Assembly: GCA_007133615.1 (NCBI GenBank)
Contig: SLMJ01000099.1
Coordinates: forward strand, 1-32,817
Reading direction: 5' to 3'
Length of the DNA stretch: 32,817 bases
Origin: Thermomicrobiaceae bacterium
GTDB taxonomy: Bacteria > Chloroflexota > Chloroflexia > Thermomicrobiales > Thermomicrobiaceae
The notes beneath the pieces were generated by a model, which saw nothing but the letters and a program-made list of their open reading frames with translations, made no database searches and was not told where the DNA came from. Of the stretch, positions 8,024-16,424 are shown in pieces (position 1 is the first letter of the stretch; every line of letters starts with the position of its first letter). A program made the position numbers and the translations under genes.

Positions 8024-9952
8024 ATGCCATTCACGACCGCTGAGCCCTTACTCCGCAACATCGAGCTTCTCACCGGGGTCGAGGTTCGGCCACTCAGAGA
8101 AGTCAGTGCGGATGTCCAGCGGGCAGCATTGCAACACGTTCTGGGGGTCAGGACCGGGAGCGTGGAATTTCGCGCCGGAGACGGGCTCCACTACATCGGG
8201 TCCCGCTATTCGGATCAGCCCTCGTCGATTATCATCGCCGGCCCGTTTCGTCCAGTGGACGAAGAGGGTGACGAATCAGTTCCCCGAACCGACGATCACG
8301 AGCGTTCGCTTCTCAAGGAGGCCCTGAACAACGCGGCTTGGGGTCTCGCGATCATTGATGAAGAAAAACGAGAACGGCTCGAAGTCTCTGGCCAGTTTGA
8401 GCTGATGAGCAGTGCGATCATTGCGATTACCGGTGAACTGTCGCTGGAAAACGTGCTAAACCGCATCGTAGAGCTTGCCCGTTCGGTCTCAGGAGCCAAG
8501 TACGCGGCACTCGGCGTTCCGGGAGCTGGTGGTGACCTGGAGTCGTTCATCACCGCGGGAATCGGACCGGCGGAGAAAGAGGCAATCGGGGATCTCCCAC
8601 GCGGGAGAGGAGTCCTCGGGGCGCTGATGACCGAACGCCGATCGATGCGGATGCGGGACATTTCACAGCATCCGTCTTCAGTCGGGTTTCCGGCAAATCA
8701 TCCGCCGATGCGCAGTTTCCTCGGCGTGCCGATCCGTGCCCGGGGCAAAGTGCTCGGCAACCTCTATCTCACCGAAAAGCGATTTGCCGATGAATTCACC
8801 GCCGAAGATGAGCGACTGGTTGAACTTCTGGCGAGGCACGCGGCTGTCGCCATCGAGAATGCCCAGCTCTATGCCAGTCTGGAATCTCAGGAGGAGCGAC
8901 TCCGCTTCATCATTGACCAGTTACCCGAGGCAGTTGTTCTGGTTGAATCTGAGCCGGAGCGGCTGACGATGGCAAATAGACAAGCCTCGCTGCTCCTGGG
9001 TTGGGACCTGTCTGGATCAATTCCCCTGGAAGAATTCCTGGCCAGGAATCCGCGCTACTCTCCAACCGGAGAGCGCATACCCGTCGATGAGATTCCAGTA
9101 GTGCGATCGCTCAGATACGGCGAAACCGTCACGAGGAGTGAGATCAATCTGGTTCGAGAAGACGGGAGCCATCTGACGTTGCTGGTCAATTCCGCACCAT
9201 TGCGACAACCGGATGGATTGATTCGGGCAGCCGCGCTGGTGTTTCAGGACATCACCCTTCTGAAAGACGCCGAACAACTCAAAGACGATTTTCTCTCACT
9301 TGTCTCGCATGAACTCAGAACGCCGTTGACCACAATTCACGGGGGATCGTATCTCCTGATGGAGTCGGGTCTCGACCTCGAGCAGGAGACGCGATCCGAG
9401 ATCCTGACCGATATCTTTTCGGAGAGTAAACGGCTTGCAAACCTTGTCGAGAACATGGTCCAGCTCGCCAACATCCGCGCCGGGAGATTCAAGATCGATT
9501 CCGAGCCGATCAACGTCCGGCTTCTCATTCAGCGCTCCTTGCGCGGTATCGATGCCAACTCCTCTGGTCGTCCAATACGCATCGCAGACGTTCAAGACGT
9601 CCTGGCAACCGGCGATGTAGACAGCCTCGATCAGGTTGTTCGAAACCTCGTCCAGAACGCGATCAAGTATGTCCCGGACGACTCGCCAATCGATATCTCC
9701 GCAGATACGCAGGATGACGTCGTCGTCATTAGCGTACGCGACTACGGACGAGGAGTAGATCCTCAGGATCTGCCGCTCCTCTTCGACCGTTTCCAGCGTG
9801 GGCGGGACAAAGCGACAACCGCCGGCATGGGGCTCGGCCTGTACCTGTCGCGGATGATCGTTGAAGCACATGGCGGGCAGTTGTGGCTCGAACTGCCAGA
9901 AGACGGCGGGTCCCGATTTCGGTTCAGCCTGCCAGTGCTTCTCGATGACTGA
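8024..9952 (+). CDS. Soluble sensor histidine kinase (N-terminal sensor, GAF, PAS, HisKA, HATPase)
   Basis: A 642-residue kinase with no membrane segment, thus a cytosolic sensor. Residues about 1-100 form an unassigned alpha/beta sensor segment. A GAF domain (about 128-283) contains HPSSVGFPANHPPMRSFLGVP and GNLYLTEK, hallmarks of the DevS/DosS-type GAF that in mycobacteria holds heme; whether heme binds here cannot be told from sequence alone. A PAS domain follows (about 290-412). The H box SHELRTP gives phospho-acceptor H429, and the ATPase domain has N545 in NLVQNAIKYV, DYGRG and GMGLGL. Its PAS start (FIIDQLPEAVVLV) is strikingly like the second PAS of the diguanylate cyclase. ATG lies three bases after the response regulator stop, with the cognate partner thus clear. 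Confidence 0.93.
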   Translation: MPFTTAEPLLRNIELLTGVEVRPLREVSADVQRAALQHVLGVRTGSVEFRAGDGLHYIGSRYSDQPSSIIIAGPFRPVDEEGDESVPRTDDHERSLLKEALNNAAWGLAIIDEEKRERLEVSGQFELMSSAIIAITGELSLENVLNRIVELARSVSGAKYAALGVPGAGGDLESFITAGIGPAEKEAIGDLPRGRGVLGALMTERRSMRMRDISQHPSSVGFPANHPPMRSFLGVPIRARGKVLGNLYLTEKRFADEFTAEDERLVELLARHAAVAIENAQLYASLESQEERLRFIIDQLPEAVVLVESEPERLTMANRQASLLLGWDLSGSIPLEEFLARNPRYSPTGERIPVDEIPVVRSLRYGETVTRSEINLVREDGSHLTLLVNSAPLRQPDGLIRAAALVFQDITLLKDAEQLKDDFLSLVSHELRTPLTTIHGGSYLLMESGLDLEQETRSEILTDIFSESKRLANLVENMVQLANIRAGRFKIDSEPINVRLLIQRSLRGIDANSSGRPIRIADVQDVLATGDVDSLDQVVRNLVQNAIKYVPDDSPIDISADTQDDVVVISVRDYGRGVDPQDLPLLFDRFQRGRDKATTAGMGLGLYLSRMIVEAHGGQLWLELPEDGGSRFRFSLPVLLDD

Positions 9953-10053
9953 CCGGCGGCCCGCGATTTGCAGTGAACTGAGTGGGCTCTGAAGCCACTA
10001 CGCAATGAATGCGTCAATAAGTTGATTAGCAGCGATTCAGAAAGGGGCCACTT

Positions 10054-10551
10054 GTGGCAGGAATCGGACAGTCGAAAGACATTCTTGGAACGAATAACTC
10101 CGATCAGCGAGAGAAAATCGTCAATCTCCTGACAGTCGCGTACTGGATGGAAATCGAAACGGTCATGAACTACATCCAGGCCTCGACGAACCTTGACGGT
10201 GTACGCGCCGAGGAGATCGCCGAATCGCTACGCGGCGACGTCCAGGAAGAACTGGCGCACGCTCAGCGGTTTGCCCAGCGGATCAAGGACCTCTACGGAA
10301 CGGTCCCGGGTTCAGCTGAATTCAGCGCCGAGCAGCGCTTCCTGCAGCCACCGCAGAAGTCGACTGACGTCGTCAGCGTGATTAAAGGCGTGATGGAAGC
10401 CGAAAAAGGCGCGCTCGAGCAGTACAACAAGATCATCGAGGCGTGCGAGGGTGTCGACTGGGTCACCCAGGACATGGTCGTTGCGATTCTGGAGGATGAA
10501 CAGAATCACTACCGTACATTCGAATCATTCCTGAAGGAATACGAAGACTGA
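10054..10551 (+). CDS. Ferritin-like diiron protein
   Basis: A 165-residue four-helix-bundle protein. Two ExxH metal motifs are present, E66-L-A-H69 and E149-Q-N-H152, and the first and third helices supply further acidic residues (YWMEIETVMNY and VMEAEKGALEQYN), the layout of a ferritin or bacterioferritin-like diiron site. It may store iron, consume peroxide or protect DNA, which fits its place beside universal stress proteins. The start is GTG 10054 behind AAAGGGGCC. A small inverted repeat ACGCA-ATGAA-TGCGT (10000-10014) lies about 40 bases upstream and may be regulatory. A strong terminator follows the gene. Exact subfamily (Bfr-like, DUF892-like or other ferritin-like) is not certain. 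Confidence 0.85.
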   Translation: MAGIGQSKDILGTNNSDQREKIVNLLTVAYWMEIETVMNYIQASTNLDGVRAEEIAESLRGDVQEELAHAQRFAQRIKDLYGTVPGSAEFSAEQRFLQPPQKSTDVVSVIKGVMEAEKGALEQYNKIIEACEGVDWVTQDMVVAILEDEQNHYRTFESFLKEYED

Positions 10552-10580
10552 TCACCCGGTTCCACATTGATCGAGATCAA

Positions 10581-10619
10581 AAGAGCCCGGCCAGGTGTAC
10601 CTGGTCGGGCTCTTCGTTT
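10581..10619. terminator. Strong bidirectional terminator
   Basis: AAGAGCCCGGCCAGGT and ACCTGGTCGGGCTCTT form a 16-bp stem with one G-U pair. It is followed by a short T-rich stretch (CGTTTG) on + and by TTTTGATC on -. It sits between two convergent genes and can serve both. Confidence 0.85.
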
Positions 10620-10639
10620 GCTCCCGTGTCGGTTACCGC

Positions 10640-10942
10640 TCAGGTGCGCATAGACGTCGCAGCCGGATCGGTCAATGGAGGCATCGTACGGGCCTGCTGG
10701 AGATGCGGATGCTGGCCTGTCAGTACGCGGGCGATCAAGTCGCCAATCGCCTCATCACGGCTCGTGCCCGAACCGACGATCATTCGGCACGTAGCGCTCG
10801 TACACGGTCTCGACTCTTCGCCGTCGAAAGACACAACCCCGATCGCATTCCACCGATCCGGGGACGGCTCACGGACATAGAAACTGACCCGAACGGCGCC
10901 AACCTGGATCGTCGTATGTGCCTGTGCTGCGTCGCCTCTCAT
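10640..10942 (-). CDS. Small protein of unknown function
   Basis: I do not recognise this 100-residue protein. ATG 10942 is chosen over the longer track start because GGAAGGG lies just before it. The middle shows beta-strand-like runs (TTIQVGAVRVSFYVRE, WNAIGVVSF), a short loop with two Cys (RPCTSATCRMIV), then GSGTSRDEAIGDLIARVL, which looks like a conserved helix with a preceding Gly-Ser turn; the tail is Pro/Thr-rich. That pattern suggests a compact alpha/beta domain of the dsRNA-binding or HicB-like size class, but no family can be named. It converges with the ferritin gene on a shared terminator and is divergent from the second universal stress protein gene. Confidence 0.6.
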   Translation of the reverse strand: MRGDAAQAHTTIQVGAVRVSFYVREPSPDRWNAIGVVSFDGEESRPCTSATCRMIVGSGTSRDEAIGDLIARVLTGQHPHLQQARTMPPLTDPAATSMRT

Positions 10943-11281
10943 CACTGCCCTTCCTGATCTCGGGCGAAGGTCCCGAACTGACCCCGGAAAACAAACGCCG
11001 ATGCATAATGGCAATCAGCTCACTCCGAAGATAGCTATCCAATGCTAAGAGATGCATTACGCGCAGCGTGTCAACGTTACGCAATCGTTACAACCCCTGA
11101 TTCCACCTGAATCGCTGCGGCTGTTCACGGCACCTTTAGACGAATTCCGGCTGCACTGTAACTGTTCTGTCACACTGGAGAACAAGCTGTCATCACCGCT
11201 GAACCAGTCATCAGGCACCATGACAGCGGATGGTCTGCTACCATCAGCGAATCTGGTATCTAACGAAAGGCCACGAGGAAC
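10943..11281. other. Intergenic region between divergent genes
   Basis: This 339-base gap has no gene. On the - strand a TTGACA-like -35 (near 11066-11071) has no good -10 at the right spacing. Towards the universal stress gene there is an 8-bp inverted repeat, GCTGTCAT (11186-11193) and ATGACAGC (11220-11227), 26 bases apart, which may be a paired operator. I cannot place a confident promoter. Confidence 0.4.
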
Positions 11282-12148
11282 ATGATTGGCACAGTCGTTG
11301 TCCCACTGGATGGATCAGAGCTATCCGAGCGCGCCCTGGTATACGGCGTCACGATCGCGGAGAGAACCGGAGCGCCACTTCTCCTCCTGAGGATCGCCCG
11401 GATCGGCGCAGACGAGCCCGAAGTTGCCGAAATCCGCGATTACCTGCGTAAGGTTGCGGCTCGCGTACCGGGCAGGGTTCAGTTCGAAGTGGAGCGAGGT
11501 CGCCCCGCCGAGAGCATTGTTCGGCTGGCAAAGGAAGCGGGCGACCCGATGATCGTTATGTCGACGCACGGCCGTGGCGGTTTTCGTCGCTGGATGACCG
11601 GTAGCGTTGCCGACGAAGTCGTTCGCGGGGCCGGGGAGCCGGTGTTGCTAGTCCGGGGCGACCAGGAACTCCCGTCAGTCGATCAGTTCGAGATACAGAA
11701 CATCCTGCTCCCGGTTGACGGCTCGCCTTACTCTGAGTCCGCGATCGATTATGCCGTCTCCATCGCGCGAGTCTTCAACAGCACGATCCACCTGCTTCGC
11801 GTCGTCGACACTCCATCTGCGTACGCAATGCTTAGCCGGCACATGGAGGCCGCCGCAACAGGCGATATTCTCGATGAGATCATCGATTCGATGCGAAAAG
11901 AAGCCACCGAGTATCTACAAAAGACTGCGGAGAAGGTCAGCTCATACGGTATTGAAGTAAAAACTGCGACGCCGGAAGGCTATCCTGGAGAACAGTTGAT
12001 CGAGTACGAACGACGGGGATTCTTCCAGCTCGTGGTTATGGCAACGGCGGGTCGCAGCGGCGTTAGCAGAGTCGTTTTTGGTAGCGTTGCCGAGCGTGTT
12101 CTCAAGCTCGGACGATCGCCGGTCATGATGATCAGGCCGCCTGAGTAG
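11282..12148 (+). CDS. Tandem-domain universal stress protein (UspA family)
   Basis: A 288-residue protein with two Usp domains (1-131 and 140-286). Domain 1 begins TVVVPLDGSELSERAL and has the nucleotide loop STHGRGGFRRWMTGS; domain 2 begins NILLPVDGSPYSESAI and has ATAGRSGVSRVVFGS. Domain 1 keeps the loop better than the universal stress protein at 6096-7037, so nucleotide binding is more likely here. The start ATG follows ACGAGGAAC. The two proteins flank the response regulator, kinase and ferritin genes, so a common stress response is inferred. There is no obvious terminator before the next gene, which starts about 90 bases on. Confidence 0.92.
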   Translation: MIGTVVVPLDGSELSERALVYGVTIAERTGAPLLLLRIARIGADEPEVAEIRDYLRKVAARVPGRVQFEVERGRPAESIVRLAKEAGDPMIVMSTHGRGGFRRWMTGSVADEVVRGAGEPVLLVRGDQELPSVDQFEIQNILLPVDGSPYSESAIDYAVSIARVFNSTIHLLRVVDTPSAYAMLSRHMEAAATGDILDEIIDSMRKEATEYLQKTAEKVSSYGIEVKTATPEGYPGEQLIEYERRGFFQLVVMATAGRSGVSRVVFGSVAERVLKLGRSPVMMIRPPE

Positions 12149-12238
12149 ACCTCAACAGATTGACGTACCGCTCATACCGCGCTACACCTTTCATCAGTGA
12201 CCAGGTATTTTGCGTTCACGGAGGAGAGGGATTCCGGG

Positions 12239-12658
12239 ATGGACAGGGTTCGAATCACCGTCGGAGATCTGCAGTTCGTTGCACGATTTGAGAACGATGC
12301 AGCACCTGAGACATGTGCTGCGTTCAAGGAACTGCTTCCATACCATCAGAAGCTGATCCAGGCTCGCTGGAGTGGTGAGTCGGCCTGGATCCCGCTCGGG
12401 GAATTCAAGCTCGGGGTCGGATTCGAAAATCATCTGAGTTATCCGGCCCCCGGCCACATCCTCTTCTATCCCGGTGGATACTCGGAAACCGAGATACTCT
12501 TTCCATACGGACCCTCCTGCTTCGCCAGCAAGATGGGCCAGCTGGCCGGGAATCACTTTCTGACCATCGTCGAGGGACTCGAGCGGTTGCCAGAAGCGGG
12601 CCGCCGAGTGGTCTGGAACGGCGCTCAGGACATCAGCTTCCTCCCGATTGAGAGCTGA
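12239..12658 (+). CDS. DUF3830-like protein (cyclophilin-like fold)
   Basis: The 139-residue product matches what I know of the DUF3830 family: an opening RITVGDLQFVARFENDAAPETCAAFKELLP, then ARWSGESAWIPLG, ENHLSYPAPGHILFYPGG, SETEILFPYG and KMGQLAGNHFLTIVEG. The family has a cyclophilin-like beta-barrel, and its members are often found beside amidase, hydantoinase or transport genes; no reaction is established. ATG 12239 is preferred to the track's GTG 12197 because the homology begins there and GGAGGAG (12220-12226) stands before it. The methyltransferase gene starts directly after the stop, so both are probably co-translated. Confidence 0.8.
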   Translation: MDRVRITVGDLQFVARFENDAAPETCAAFKELLPYHQKLIQARWSGESAWIPLGEFKLGVGFENHLSYPAPGHILFYPGGYSETEILFPYGPSCFASKMGQLAGNHFLTIVEGLERLPEAGRRVVWNGAQDISFLPIES

Positions 12659-12662
12659 CGCA

Positions 12663-13439
12663 GTGGCGGGTGACCGGAACCGATTCACGGAGCAATGGGA
12701 TGCGGTCGACCCGTTTGACCCCGATTATCCCCACCTCTGGATCAAGATCGAGCATCTGGGTCGTTATCTGTTTGCCCGAAACGTGTTGCAATCCCGGGGC
12801 GTCAAAACGGTCGCAGATATGGGGTGTGGGGCCGGCTACGGGAGCAGAATTCTCGCTGACGCGGCGGATACCGTAATTGCCGTAGATGAGAACCGAGAAG
12901 CGATTGAATCCCTCCTGTCACTGGCAGATGATCGCATCAAACCAACCAGACTGTCGTTCGGTAGCGACTCACTGGTAGAAGGCCTCGAGACTGAACCGCT
13001 GGACGCAATCGTGTGCTTCGAGACGCTCGAGCACCTCATCGACCCGTTGTCGATGCTGGGCGAATTCGCGGAACTGCTCAGGCCTGGCGGTACGCTGATT
13101 CTCTCGGTTCCAAACAGTGTGGTCGAGCGTCTCGACGATGTCGGACTACTCACCAACCCGGTGCACCAACGCATGTTCACGATTGATTCGATTCGGGAAC
13201 TGATTGAGCAGTCCGGGTTCCAGATCCGCTCGGTTGCGGGCCAGCCGATTGCGGCGACAATACATCAGAACGAAACACGATTGATCCGACGCAAGCAGCT
13301 TGACGGTCGGGTCGGCGATGAGCCGAGCCTGCATGATCCGGCGTTGCTTGAACGCCTTGCGCTAACAGTAGGTTATCCGGAGCCGCGAGACGTTGAGCGA
13401 TCGTACTCGATCATTATCGTCGCCGAACGCGCCACGTGA
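12663..13439 (+). CDS. Class I SAM-dependent methyltransferase
   Basis: A 258-residue Rossmann-fold methyltransferase. Motif I is VADMGCGAGYGSRIL, the acidic ribose-binding residue lies in VIAVDENREA, motif II/III is DAIVCFETLEHL and the post-motif is LLRPGGTLILSVPN, as in UbiE/MenG/Methyltransf_11-type enzymes. The substrate cannot be read from sequence. GTG 12663 is chosen, four bases after the previous stop; the track's TTG 12648 overlaps that gene. Motif spacing favours a small-molecule or glycan-related acceptor, but this is a guess. Confidence 0.85.
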   Translation: MAGDRNRFTEQWDAVDPFDPDYPHLWIKIEHLGRYLFARNVLQSRGVKTVADMGCGAGYGSRILADAADTVIAVDENREAIESLLSLADDRIKPTRLSFGSDSLVEGLETEPLDAIVCFETLEHLIDPLSMLGEFAELLRPGGTLILSVPNSVVERLDDVGLLTNPVHQRMFTIDSIRELIEQSGFQIRSVAGQPIAATIHQNETRLIRRKQLDGRVGDEPSLHDPALLERLALTVGYPEPRDVERSYSIIIVAERAT

Positions 13440-13518
13440 GATAACCCGGAGGAGTGCAGAGGCTGCTACGATGCCAGAGCACAGCAGTCCAGCTTGATTG
13501 AATGGAGGTCAACCCGGT

Positions 13519-14817
13519 ATGGCAAAGCAACGTCTTGACCGTCGCGCGGAGAAAGTGTTGGCAGGAGGCGTCAGCGCGTCAATGCGTTATCACCCGTATC
13601 TGGAACGTACGGTCTATGTCACGCACGGCGATGGTGCGTACGTCTGGGATGACCAGGGCAACAAGCTGCTCGATTTCAACAACTCGAACGGCGCTACGAT
13701 GCTCGGGCACAAATACCCGGCTGTTCAGGAAGCAATGCAGGAACTTCTGAGCAAGGGCCCGGTTACCGCTGGAGAATCGGAAGAGCACGTGAAGCTTGCC
13801 GAACGCCTCTGCAAGATGATCCCGAGCGCCGAGCGGGTGCGGTATGCATCCACCGGCACCGAAGCGACCTCATTGGCACTCCGTATTGCGCGCCATGTCA
13901 CCGGTCGCGACAAGTTCGTGAAGTTCAATGGCCACTTCCACGGACTTTCGGACGCGTTCCTGTTTCAGCCTCGGGATACCTTCCACGCCAGCGCACAACC
14001 TCAACCGGTGTCTGGCGGCATTCCAATGCATTACGCGTTCGACTCGCTCAGCGTATCCTGGAACGACAAAGAAGCTTTTGATCATCTCATGGAGCGCGAG
14101 GGGAGCCACGTCGCAGCGATCATCTGTGAACCCGTCTGGTACAACGCCGGGTGTGTTCCTCCCGATGACGGCTTCCTGCAGCACCTGCGGGAGGCGGCTG
14201 ATCAGCACGGCTGTGTGCTCATTTTCGACGAAGTCCTGTCCGGGTTCCGGATGGCGCCGGGCGGTGCCCAGGAACACTATGGGGTAACGCCAGATATCAC
14301 CACACTCGCAAAGGCTCTGGCGAACGGGATGCCGCTGTCCGCGATCGTCGGAAAGGCCGAATACATGGAGGAACTGGCCCCGAACGGCCCCGTCGCGCAC
14401 AGCGGAACGTATTCGGGTCACCCGCTCGCAATTGCTGCCGCAAACGCGGCGACCGACGTGCTCTCGAAGAAAAAGACCTACAACGACCTGAACAAGACAG
14501 CGAAGTGGTTCTACGAGCAGCTTCAGGAGAGTTTCGACGCCGCGAACATCCCGGTACGGGTGCAGGGACTCGGTGCGCGGTTTGGTATCTACTTCGATCG
14601 CGAAGAAGACGTTCGAACCAGTGAGGATGCAGCAACAAACGATCACAGGCTCAATGCGGCGTTCGTCAAAGGCTGCATCGAGCGTGGAATCTACTTCCAT
14701 GCGTACCGAACGGCCGGAGCGCCCGGCCATTCTGGAATCACGCTGTCCCACACGCGGGAACAGCTCGAAGATGCGCTGAACGTTATGCAGGATGTCGCCA
14801 AAACGCTGTCAAGGTAG
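13519..14817 (+). CDS. Class III PLP aminotransferase, HemL-like (glutamate-1-semialdehyde aminomutase family)
   Basis: A 432-residue fold-type I PLP enzyme. The phosphate-binding loop STGTEAT (111-117), D237 in IFDEVLSGFR (pyridine nitrogen) and Schiff-base K265 in TTLAKALANG are visible, as is GTYSGHPLAIAA. The overall layout matches glutamate-1-semialdehyde 2,1-aminomutase and its relatives, which move or transfer an amino group of an amino or keto acid. There are no tetrapyrrole genes nearby and the sequence LAKALANGMPLSAIVG departs from the classic HemL signature, so a catabolic or biosynthetic aminotransferase is more likely than true HemL. ATG 13519 follows GGAGGT (13503-13508); the track's TTG 13498 is rejected. 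A hairpin terminator lies just after the stop. Confidence 0.88.
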   Translation: MAKQRLDRRAEKVLAGGVSASMRYHPYLERTVYVTHGDGAYVWDDQGNKLLDFNNSNGATMLGHKYPAVQEAMQELLSKGPVTAGESEEHVKLAERLCKMIPSAERVRYASTGTEATSLALRIARHVTGRDKFVKFNGHFHGLSDAFLFQPRDTFHASAQPQPVSGGIPMHYAFDSLSVSWNDKEAFDHLMEREGSHVAAIICEPVWYNAGCVPPDDGFLQHLREAADQHGCVLIFDEVLSGFRMAPGGAQEHYGVTPDITTLAKALANGMPLSAIVGKAEYMEELAPNGPVAHSGTYSGHPLAIAAANAATDVLSKKKTYNDLNKTAKWFYEQLQESFDAANIPVRVQGLGARFGIYFDREEDVRTSEDAATNDHRLNAAFVKGCIERGIYFHAYRTAGAPGHSGITLSHTREQLEDALNVMQDVAKTLSR

Positions 14818-14820
14818 AGC

Positions 14821-14862
14821 CGAACGCGGCGGCTGAAGCACTAAGCCGCCGTTCGCGCTTTT
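14821..14862. terminator. Terminator between convergent genes
   Basis: CGGCGGCT (14827-14834) pairs with AGCCGCCG (14844-14851), extended by CGAA/TTCG past a 2-base bulge, and is followed by CGCTTTT on +. It ends the aminotransferase transcript and may also act on the opposite operon. Confidence 0.75.
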
Positions 14863-14877
14863 CCTCAGGAGTATGAG

Positions 14878-15633
14878 TCACGACTCTCCGGCAGCGTCAA
14901 TCTTCCGGTAGCGAGGTGGCAAATGTTCGTCCGCGTTGTCGACCGGACCATACCCGAGATCAACGACCGCATCGGAAATGTCCCAGGTTCGCGAGGTATT
15001 GCCGGAGATCGCGTAGTACGTGGCGTAGCCAACGTCACTCTCGAGACACCGCCAGACCAGTTGCCCGAAATCGCGCGGGCTCAACCACATGTACCGGGCG
15101 ATCTCGTCCCGCGGCTCCGGTCCGTAGGCGCCGATTCGCAGGTTGATGAACGACATCCCGTAACGATCGTAATAGTGTCGCCCGAGCGTCTCACCGAACG
15201 CTTTGGAAACGCCGTAGAGCGAGTCCGGGCGGACCGGCTGGCTGGAATAGACCGGCCAGTTCTCGTCCCGGTCGTTCATGCCCATAACATGATTGGTCGA
15301 AGCAAAGACGACACGCTTTACACCGGCCTGCCGCGCTGACTCATACACGTTGTAGAGTCCCTCGATGTTCGCGCGATTGACGCGGTCCCATGGCGTCGTC
15401 ACTGCCGGTTCACCGGCAAGGTGGACTACCGAGTCGATCCCATCCATTGCAGGGCGAATCTGATCGAAGTCGGCGATGTCGGCGATGAGATAGTCATCAA
15501 CGGCAGGATCTTCCGGAACCGTCCGGTTGAAATGCAATCTCAGATCGTATCGATCCTTCAGAAATCCGGTCAGGTCCTGGCCTATCCGTCCAGCGGCCCC
15601 GGTAATGAGTACGCGGCGTCTGCCTTCCGGCAT
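14878..15633 (-). CDS. Uronate dehydrogenase-like extended SDR (second copy)
   Basis: A 251-residue NAD-dependent extended short-chain dehydrogenase. The dinucleotide loop is TGAAGRIG (11-18), an Asp-rich acidic patch follows, and the catalytic triad is in ASTNHVMG (Ser/Thr at 112-113) and Y140-GVSK144. The ASTNHVMG strand, RPDSLYGVSKAFGE and RYMWLSPRDF are typical of bacterial uronate dehydrogenase, which oxidises glucuronate or galacturonate to the aldarolactone. The other copy, upstream in the operon, is about two-thirds identical by eye. Its stop and this ATG are separated by two bases (TGATCATG), so the pair is translationally coupled. Most of the operon reads from the ABC ATPases through the lactonase gene to this last gene. 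Confidence 0.85.
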   Translation of the reverse strand: MPEGRRRVLITGAAGRIGQDLTGFLKDRYDLRLHFNRTVPEDPAVDDYLIADIADFDQIRPAMDGIDSVVHLAGEPAVTTPWDRVNRANIEGLYNVYESARQAGVKRVVFASTNHVMGMNDRDENWPVYSSQPVRPDSLYGVSKAFGETLGRHYYDRYGMSFINLRIGAYGPEPRDEIARYMWLSPRDFGQLVWRCLESDVGYATYYAISGNTSRTWDISDAVVDLGYGPVDNADEHLPPRYRKIDAAGES

Positions 15634-15635
15634 GA

Positions 15636-16400
15636 TCAGCTCCCCGCCTGTCCGTCATTGAACGAGGCATGCCCGTATTTCGGCGGCATGTGCTCGTCTG
15701 CGTCATCTTCTGGCCGGTATCCCAATCGAACGATCGAGTCCGTAATATCCCAGTTGCGACTGCTGTTGCCGGAGATCGCGTAGAAGGTTCCATAACCGAC
15801 GTCGCTCTCGATGGCCCGCCAGCAGAGCTGCGCAAAATCTCTCGGGCTCAACCACATGTACCGAGCAATCTCATCCTCGGGTTTTTCCAGGAACCAGCCG
15901 ATTCTGAAGTTGATAACGGACATGCCGTACCGGTCGTGATAATGCCTGCCCAGCGTTTCGCCAAAGGCCTTCGTGACGCCGTAGAGCGAATCTGGCCGCA
16001 CCGGTTGATCCGCGTAGATCGGCCAGGCAGTGTCCCGGTCGTACATCCCCATCACATGGTTGGTCGACGCAAACAGAATCCGCCGCACGCCTGCCTTTCG
16101 CGCGGATTCGTAAACGTTGAACTGTCCCTGAACGTTCGCCTCGTGAACGTCTGCCCACTCGGCTCGCCACGATGGCTGCCCGGCTAGATGAATGATCGAA
16201 TCAACACCCTCCATCGCCGGGGCTATCGCGTCGTAGTCCGCAATGTTAGCGACAACGTAGTCGTCAACCAGCGGCTGGTCCGGAACGGTGCGGTTGAAAT
16301 GAAGCCGCAAGTCGTAACGATCCCCGAGCCGTCTGGTCAGTTCAGTGCCGATCCGCCCGGCAGCGCCGGTAATCAACACCTTCCGTTTTGTCGCGCTCAT
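15636..16400 (-). CDS. Uronate dehydrogenase-like extended SDR (first copy)
   Basis: A 254-residue paralogue of the next gene, sharing the same register of motifs: TGAAGRIG (11-18), LHFNRTVP, ASTNHVMGMYDRD and catalytic Y140-GVTK144. Both keep all active-site residues, so neither looks dead. Differences lie mainly in the substrate loops (for example RIGWFLEKPEDEI here against RIGAYGPEPRDEI), consistent with two sugar acids or two epimers as substrates. Start ATG 16400 has GGGAG upstream. Oxidation of a uronate by this enzyme would feed the SMP-30 lactonase encoded just upstream. A role in nucleotide-sugar metabolism is less likely because the protein is shorter than NDP-sugar epimerases. Confidence 0.85.
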   Translation of the reverse strand: MSATKRKVLITGAAGRIGTELTRRLGDRYDLRLHFNRTVPDQPLVDDYVVANIADYDAIAPAMEGVDSIIHLAGQPSWRAEWADVHEANVQGQFNVYESARKAGVRRILFASTNHVMGMYDRDTAWPIYADQPVRPDSLYGVTKAFGETLGRHYHDRYGMSVINFRIGWFLEKPEDEIARYMWLSPRDFAQLCWRAIESDVGYGTFYAISGNSSRNWDITDSIVRLGYRPEDDADEHMPPKYGHASFNDGQAGS

Positions 16401-16424
16401 AACAATCCCAACTCCCGATTCTGA

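Noticed and set aside
13870-14751. 293-residue ORF on the - strand
   Set aside because: Antisense shadow of the PLP aminotransferase; the translation has no domain and no ribosome site, while the + frame has all catalytic motifs.
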